Below, piece by piece: positions 13,579-22,548 of a stretch of DNA of 64,000 nucleotides; the first letter of the stretch is position 1; every line of letters begins with the position of its first letter. The notes under the pieces are model-generated. The model ran no database searches, was not told the origin of the DNA, and saw only the letters and a list, made by a program, of their open reading frames with translations. The stretch spans positions 44,848,903 through 44,912,902 of the forward strand of contig OX328123.1 in the NCBI GenBank assembly GCA_946811695.1. Direction: 5' to 3'. The position numbers and the translations under genes were made by a program. Source of the stretch: Gonocerus acuteangulatus. Taxonomy: Eukaryota; Arthropoda; Insecta; Hemiptera; Coreidae.

Positions 13579-16500
13579 TTGAACCACCGTTATTTTCGGT
13601 CTCTAGAGGTTCTGAAACGCGAAATTTTCTAGTCGGCACTTCCGGATTGTTTCATTGTATCAACCTTATAAGCGGGGTTCCTCCCTATCGGGGAGGGAGG
13701 AACCGCGCTAAAAGGAATAAAAAAGAATAAACTAAATTTCCTAATTGAAGGATTTATAAACGACTAGCTGTTACCCGGTGTGCCATGCTACACCTACTTT
13801 ATATTAAATAGGTGTTACCGGGTTTGGCATGCTACACATGTTTCATATTAAATACCTGTTACCCAGCATGTCATGGTACTCCTACTTTATATTATATATT
13901 AAAATGAATGATTATATGACACTTGTTCAAATTATGAGAAAGGAAGTTTATAAGTTGAGAGCTCAGTTAAAAAAATTATTTTTCAAATTTTCACTGAATG
14001 TGGGGTGGAAAATAAATTAACCCTTATTTTAAAAAGTATACTGGAATCATGTAATTGTAGTACCACTTTAAAGAAAATCCTAACCAAACTACCTGTGTAT
14101 AATTTTTTAAAGAAAATAATGTGTGGTCCATATATAAATACATATTAAAAAATAGCAACAAAATGAAGCATTTAATTAAGGTTATACTTACTTAGTTATA
14201 AGTTTTAATCTAGTATAACTGAAACTATTCTTTATTTGTATTGTTTTTGTTTTTTTAAATATAATATTAATATGTTATGTTCTATACCTTTTCATGTAAT
14301 AATCTGTAACTAAGGTTTTTCTTTCTATGATTGAAAAAGTAATTGATGCAGGATTTATGTTTATTGAGCCAAAAGGAAAGTATTAAAAACTTTTTGTTCC
14401 AAATAAACTTTCACATTTTGTTGTTGACATTTTCCGTTATATTAAAGCTTCTCTTTCAAATCTTAAGGTTTATGAGCTCTTCTTTAAGGATAGCCCTTTT
14501 GTCATAGGAAATAGGGCTATCTAAGAAAAACAAATTTAGATATTTTTGTTGCAGCTATAGACAACAATGAATTAAAGCTATTTGGGAATTTCAATAAGGA
14601 CTTATACTAAATAAATTAATGGGGGATTAATTTGATTCGGCGAGGGGTCGAGGTTAGCTCAGTGGTAGAGCACTGGACTAATAAACTGGAGCACCTGAGA
14701 TCGAATCTCGAGCAAACAATAAAGATTTTTTCTTCTAATGTCTTCGTTCTTGGGTTGAATTCGGCCTCACTGGCAGTCCCTAGGCCAATCCAGCCTTTAA
14801 TAAATTTACCAATGGATACCCTGGGTGCTAATGGCTTGAGGTGTCGAAGCAGCCTAGGGGAAAATCAGGCGGCTGGAGCATAGTACTGACCACACTTTCT
14901 CCCTAGTGTGCTGTACAGTCATGAATCAGATTCCTCTATAGTATCTGCCACTTAGGGTCCTTTTTTTTTTTATTTTGCAACAATATTGTGCTCAAATTGC
15001 AAGCGTATTTAAATAATGGAGTAGTCAGAGGATATAAATATCTCAGACAAAAGAAAGCAGATATAAAAATATAATAAAACTGCTGGATGTAAATATGTCA
15101 ATAATAAAGAGGCTTGGCATATTTAGATTAATAGAAAATTGCATGGAAAATTCAATTCACCTGGGGGGGGATAAATGAAAGAATTCATTTTAATAAGAAG
15201 GAAATGGTTTAAAGACAATTCCATGACAGCAAATTAAAATGATATAAATTTAAATATTAAAAGTGAAATTAAGTAAGGCTTGCGATGGACAAAACGTTAT
15301 GAAACAATAAAAATGATATAAAACTCCATGGTTGCTGCCTTCTCCTTAATGGAACATATTTTTTTAAAGGTTCTAAGATTGAGGGCTTGGAGGAATAATT
15401 TATGATAATAAAGTAAATATTTTTGGTACAAATCTAGAAGAGAATGTAATTCCTGTATTCCTTCTGGAAGTTATTCATAATGGGTATTACTACCATATTT
15501 TTTAAAATTAAATGTGCCTTTTTATAATTAAAATTGTTGAGATAAGAAATTATTTAAAAGTAGTAAAAGTGTGGGAGATTCATAAAAGCATGTCAAGTTC
15601 ATATTCATTTATTACACACACAAACAGCAAGATGTACATCACTTTACATTATAAATTGTATAACCGACAAAAATGTTCCTCCCTAAGGCAGGAAGTATGA
15701 ACAATATATGAAATATAAAATATCAAATTTAACATATTTCTGAATTTCTTAAATGTTTCTTTACACAATGAGTTTGTAAGGATGTCTCCAATATATTCAT
15801 TTGACTCAAATGTTAGACAACTCCATTTTTTTCAATTGAAAAAAAATGGAGTTGTCCAACTTTGATACCAATCTCCTCAAATATACACTTCCGAATTGAT
15901 TTTACCATTTAAGAATGCAGTCTCTATGTCCAACTGGTCAACATTTTGCATTTACAACTTTCTTATTTTCAACTAAATCCCAAGTATTATTTTGTTTAAA
16001 ACTATACATTTGTATTTATCCAAGGCTTTCATCTAAAAATTAATCAAGTCCAGTTCCTTTTCTTCATTAAAATTTTTCATCAGTTCCCACTAACCAAACT
16101 ATTAACTAATCATCATCATCAACATGCATAGTGACTATGACTTTATTATTCAAAAGTACTCCCGAGCTTCACTATAACGGATTAAAATGGAAATATTCAC
16201 CTTCTTACCCCATTTAAAAGTCGTTATTTGTTCTGGTTTCTTAAGAACAACTTTACTACCATATAAACGTAACTTAGAAACATCTGGTTTCTTTCCAAAT
16301 ATATTTTACAGGATGTTTTATTCTCAATGGTTTTAGCTAAAGTGCGATTTTTCAAATAAGTTGCTCCACAAACAATTTTAGGCCAAAACTTTTTTACAAC
16401 AATAGATTCTGCCAGTAAACAATGACATATATTCATAATTGTTCTAAAAAATTGGTCAGCAGTTCTCTTTAATTTGTGAATATATGAGGGCATGGATAAA

Positions 16501-19500
16501 TTTAGATACTCTTATTCTTTGTAATAGCATAAATCATACTATTTAAATATTCCTTACCATTGTCACGTCTCATAATTTTAATTCTCTTATTGGTTAATTT
16601 TCCAAGTAATTAAACACTTCTATATTCTATATTAACACCATGTATGGTATAACTAAAAGATGAAAATAGACAAACAAAGGTTAAAACTGAAATGTTTTAA
16701 AACACAGTTTTAACGAAATGTTTCGAAAAAGATTTGTTAAAAACATAAACCGTTTAAATGTATTTGCAAGCTTTTACTAAGCAAATGCATGTGATAAAAC
16801 GGAGGCATAAATTAATTATTAAAGGCATAGTTTTAATAAGCAATAAAATAGCATAGTAACAAAAATAGTAAACAAAGGGAATGGAAGTTAAACTTATAGT
16901 TCTACTTACTTGACTTACATGGTTATAAGATAAATGAAAACACCAAACTTAAAAAAGTTTGATACAGACACTTTTGAAAACTTTATGAAGTTTGATTAAC
17001 GCACGTTTGAAAACTTAAAAAGTTTGCAGACACTTAAAAAAGTTTCATGAAACTTAAAAAGTTAGATGTATGAATGTTAGATGTAAACACTAAGGCTAAA
17101 AAAAGAAAAAATGTTCAAGCTTAAAATGTAAATGTTTTATAGCAAACGAAAAATGGCTTTTAAGCCCAGTGTTGTCCTACAGAAATAAATTTATGTTATA
17201 CGATATATTTACTTTTTATTACTTTAAGATAGACTTAAAAGGCTAAAAGGTAGACAAAAAATGTTCAAACTTAAAAAAGTCCAAAGTTAAAAATGTTTGA
17301 TACACACGTTTGCAAACGTAATGTAATTTAAATTGTAATTTGTAATTAAACAAACAAAGGTTAAAACTGAAATGATTTAAAACAAAGTTTTAACGAAATG
17401 TTTCAAAAAAGATTTGTTAAAAACTTAAACCGTTTAAATGTATTTGCAAGCTTAATTCTGTCGCAAAACTGAATAACACCTAGGAGCCCAGTGTTGTCTT
17501 ACTTGATATATACTTCTTAAACAGAAATATGATTTTTCTCCAAATTTTGAGAATATAAGGCTATTTTGAGAATAGGTAAAACATTAAAAGAAGTTAAAAT
17601 AAAACTTTAAAAATAAGTATAACTTAAAAAAAAGTAAAACAAAAACAAAAAGAAAGTAAAACTTAAAAAAAAAAGAGTTTTGTTGGCTTGCTAATTTCCA
17701 TCTATATTGCCGTTCTTCTTTGAAGAAGTTGCAACACTGGAAGAAAATGGCTATTTCGGAGAATTTACTCCTTCATAAATGACATTTTCGAAGGCGTAAC
17801 TCCCGAACTGTGAATCCTAGAAGATTTTGAGCTAGACTACGAGATTTCCCGGATCAAGACGTATCTATGTGCGAAGTTTGGTCAATATCAGTCAAACGGT
17901 GTGGATTTGTATAAGGAACAAACAAACAGAAAAACAGACAGACACGTGATTTTTATATATATAGATAATATGACTTAATTCACATTTAATTTTTTTTTTT
18001 TCAAATTCTAATATATATGACTTGTTCAGAATTTTCTTATATGTCCTAAAACATCGAAACTGAGCTAAGTAGGACTAACAAGGTTTGTATCTTTCCTACC
18101 AAAAGGTTTAGGCATAAATTTCGATAATTTTAAAAATTGGTTTAAAAATGTTGTTATTTCTCTACTTATGTGTGTCTTCACCGTTTTTTACTTGGGTCCT
18201 CCGTTAATTTTATTTTATTTAGTCTCTAATTTATATATAAAACTAATGTATAATTTGTACATAAAATATTTATTTTTTTTCTTAATATGAAAATTAATAT
18301 GTTTTATAACCTATTTTCATGACTTTAAATTCTTCATTGTTCTGTTGTTTTTGTATATGTGTAAATTTATTTTTTTAACTAAAGAGGGCTGCCAGTGAGC
18401 ATGCCGAAACGCTCGGAATCAGATATTTTTAATAATCTGACGTTTTCTCTTATTCCAACCATTCCATGTCTTTTCATATTTTTTAATTTTTCATAATTAT
18501 TGATGATCATTTTTGGAGGCGAATCGCCAACGATGAGAAGCCAAATAAATAATAAACAAATTATTATAATTATTTATAATCAATTATAATTATTTATAAA
18601 CAATAATTATTAATTCATCACACGGTTAAAATAAATTTGATTCCAATTCATACTTTTTAGTGCTTTGAAATACGATTCTGTCTACGGAGAAGCACCTGTT
18701 ATTTTCAGCCGATTTGGAGGTCTTAAATTTCCAGTCAAGTATAGAACGCTATTCAGTAAGTTTTTTTTTTATTTTTCATCTTTATAAGTTTGTAGAAAAA
18801 AAAAACATTAGTAAATCAATGTTCCTTTATTTCGTTCGTTTTTCTATGCCAAAAGCAATCCGGAGAATTAGTCCGTTCAATAGCAGTCCAGGCCTGGAAA
18901 AGCAAATAAAAATTAAACATAATCAAATAAACATTATACTTAATTGTTGCTGTATTGTTCTTAAGGATGCTTATTGGGGAAATGGTTCTACAAGCCCCTC
19001 AATACTGTTGTCTGTAGTTACAATGCCTTTCGTGGGTGTTGTCTCATCTTCAGTGCGCCAGGAGGTGACCATCTACTTTATAGTAAACCTTCCTAGGACT
19101 GGGTGGATTGTAAAACGCTAAGGACTGAGTGGGGTGTACTCGCACCCCAACTGTATATTTCAATTTTACGTACTAAACCACAATTAATATTTTTTTCTTT
19201 AATGTATTTAATATTTAGGTATATTATAGATTGATATTAAGTAAAAATTAATGTAAAATAATTTTTGTTTATTTATTAATAAATTGTAAAATAAATGTGT
19301 TCATTTTCATCAGAAATTATTGAATTACAAAAAAAAATAATTAGTTGGTAGTAATAAAATAAATTTACTTTTATGTTTATAAAAAACATGAAAGCAAAAA
19401 AATATATAATTGATAAGAATTATTAATTGTCAACATTTATACATACAGGATTATTTTTTGGACACATGAATTGTCCACAGTTATCACACGATTTTTTTAC

Positions 19501-21287
19501 TTTGGACTCGATTTTTTGAGTAGCATCTTCCCCTAATTTTGGGTCTAGCTGCTGTAGCAGTCGACGCTGAAGGCTTCGGTTCTTGATTTTCTTCGATCTT
19601 GAAAGAAATTGAACCACATGAACTCCATGTATTTAAATGATTAAGTTAATGTTACTGATTTGATTTACTACCAAGAAAAAGTAATTTGAAAGCGTAAAAA
19701 ATAAAATAGTTTATTTATACTAAACTAAGTTGGGTCACACTAACAACTACGTGGGGTGTGAGCGCACCCCAGGCCTGTTTTTAGTCATATTTGTTCAAAT
19801 AACATGAAGTTCGTTTAGTTTTTTCTATTTATTTTTTAATCCTATGGATCAAGACACTTGCAGAAGAAAACTCCTAGAAGGACTAATGGATATCTATAAA
19901 TTTATAGAAATGGTAAGCGGAAAACGAGCCATGGGGTGTAGGATCACCCCACTCAGCCCTAGAAGGTTAAAATAAGGACTAAAAAAGATAAATAATGCTA
20001 AAAATATTGCGGAGTTCATAAAAGTCCTTAAATAAAAATTGTAACTATGTATAAGTGAACATAAATAATTATTTATTTATATCAAAATCCGCAATCAGTA
20101 TTGTTTATGTTTTTAGCTTCTTATTGAACTATAAAGTAGATTGTCAATCTTCAGCTGGATCCACCTCCTGGTGCACTGAAGATGAGGCAATGTCCTCGAA
20201 ACATTTTCCTCGGAAGGAAACGTATTCCTTGACAAAGACCAGTGTTTCTGATTTAAAAAGGCTAGCAGTTTTCTGGAGAAAAATATCCTGAATCCATTGC
20301 ATAACTCAATTTAATAATGTCTTTGTCATTAATCTATTCTTCTTGGACGTTTGGTTTTTCGCAAATTCCGGAGGAATTTACCTATATAATTTGCACTCTT
20401 GAAAGAATTGTTTACGTAACTTTTCAAATCTTCATCAGTCCCTCCAACTAGGTAGGCAAAATATATCATTCCTATAAAACGGTTCGGGCCTAGAGAGCCT
20501 TCCATTTCGGTTCTTGAATCCAAATCCAGGGCCAGAAAAGCCCCAGCACCACGGGGGATCCCAATTATACTATTTCGAGTAGTTTTGTTGGGCGGGTATC
20601 TTTGTGAGTGCCATGGCTGTTGTGCTCAGATCGAGTCTTTCATGTACTGGCTGCCGGCAAAATGGTTTATGTTTTTATAATGCAAATGAGTAGTAAATAT
20701 ATTGTTAGAAGGATGCAACAAGTACATGAATAAAGTGAATTCAGAAAATCGATGAAAATGACTAAGTGTGAGTGTTGTGTCCGAGGATTAATTTCATTTG
20801 TCTTTGGATAGACTATTATTAATTAGCTTCCATCGATGAAATATTAGTAATTAATTTCCATTGGTGGAATATTATCACTTGATATATCTAAAATCATTTC
20901 ATTTTCGTTTTTTTTTTTTTTTCAGATTTCTATGTTACTGTGCCATATTCGATTGTAGAAACTGACTACAAGAATTGGGCTGTTATTTACTTTTGCCAAC
21001 AACTTCTTGGATTGAAAATTGGTAATCATAAATAAAAATGTTTAAAGACTGCCTAAGACAGAGACTGAATACTAAAAGTTTCTCGGTACAGATGGCTATT
21101 GATCTGATATTGTAACAGGAGGAGCGATCAGAAAGTAGTTTTTTACTCAGAGCCTACAAGTACTTAGAAATAATTACAGTATATTTTTAGCAGTATCCTG
21201 AAAACAAGGAAAAGCTTGTAAAGAAAATACTCCTTCTAGCCAGGAGAAGGATTACAACATAAATACTATGTTGTAATATATACTTTC

Positions 21288-21352
<65 letters not shown>

Positions 21353-22450
21353 GATTTAGAGCAACATCAATTTAACAAAAGTCCGTCACGCAGGAGCTGC
21401 ATAACTAAGCACTTTCCTCAGAATTTGGATAGTGTAGACTGCTTTCCAGAACAATTGGCTTAAAATATCCTACATAAATAAACTAAAAACATGAATAGTT
21501 CTCTTTTAAATTTGTAATGAGTAACTGATCAATTATTAATTTGCTTCCAGAGTTATGTTTACACATGGTACCTATTGCACTACGTAATAAATACAAAAAA
21601 CCTCATATTATCGTATTTTGATCCAATGCAGGAACAGGATACAGTCACTCTAGTGGTAGAAAGCGCTCCTTGCGGCGGCTTTGTGAACCTACGTCTGGCG
21701 GACTTTTCTATTGAAATATATTACAAATTAAACCCCCGCTTTCCGATTGACCGATTCAGCTCATTTTTACAACACTTCTTTCTCATGAGTTACCCACGAC
21801 GTATACCGCGTTTCGTTACAATACAGCAGAAATTACGACCGGTATGAGTATATTAGTAATTTGGGTCCGGAGTAAACCCCGCCTTCTAATGAACCGATTT
21901 AGTTCATTTTTACAACACATATTTACCTGTAGATTACCACTACGAATACCGAGTTTCGTCGAAATATACCAAAAATCACGGCTGGTAGTGGCGAATTGGT
22001 ATTGTGGGTCCGGAGTAAACCCCCCCCCCCCTCCTAATGAACCGATTCAGTTTATTTTTACAACACATATTTACCTGTGGATTACCACTACGAATACCGA
22101 GTTTCGTCGAAATATACCAAAAATCACGGCTGGTAGTGGCGAATTGCTATTGTGGGCCGGAGTAAACCCCCCCCCCCCCCCCCCCCCTTCTACTGAACCG
22201 ATTTAGTTCATTTTTATATCTCACTTTTCTCTCTATATTACCACTACGAATACCAAGTTTCGTTGAAATGTAACAAATATTACGGCTGGCATAGTCAAAT
22301 TAGTGTTTTGGGTTTGGGGTAAACCCCCCCCCCCTTCCGGTGGACCGACTTTGGTGGTTAACGAACTCGTTCAATCGTTTGCTAATTGAATGCTATATAC
22401 CAAGTTTCGTGACGAAAAAACAAAAACTCTGGCCGCTATCGTGTTAACAG

Positions 22451-22548
<98 letters not shown>

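Larger units (their letters stand above)
11835..13711 (+). mobile_element. HINE-B copy 1, interrupted by a SINE
   Basis: It starts with AGTCCGACTCGCAGGAACTG, followed by CTTAGCGCGGTTCC, which is complementary to the 3' end GGAACCGCGCTAA. The 3' end is a stem-loop GGTTCCTCCCTATCGGGGAG continuing to GAACC, then GCGCTAA at 13711. A (TA)n tract at 13510-13575 precedes the 3' block. A SINE (11882-12433) interrupts the head and duplicates its insertion site. Without it the element is about 1.3 kb and non-coding. Confidence 0.7.

Noticed and set aside
14645..14715. tRNA gene
   Set aside because: The A and B boxes are present but the anticodon and acceptor stems do not pair; it continues into a SINE body.
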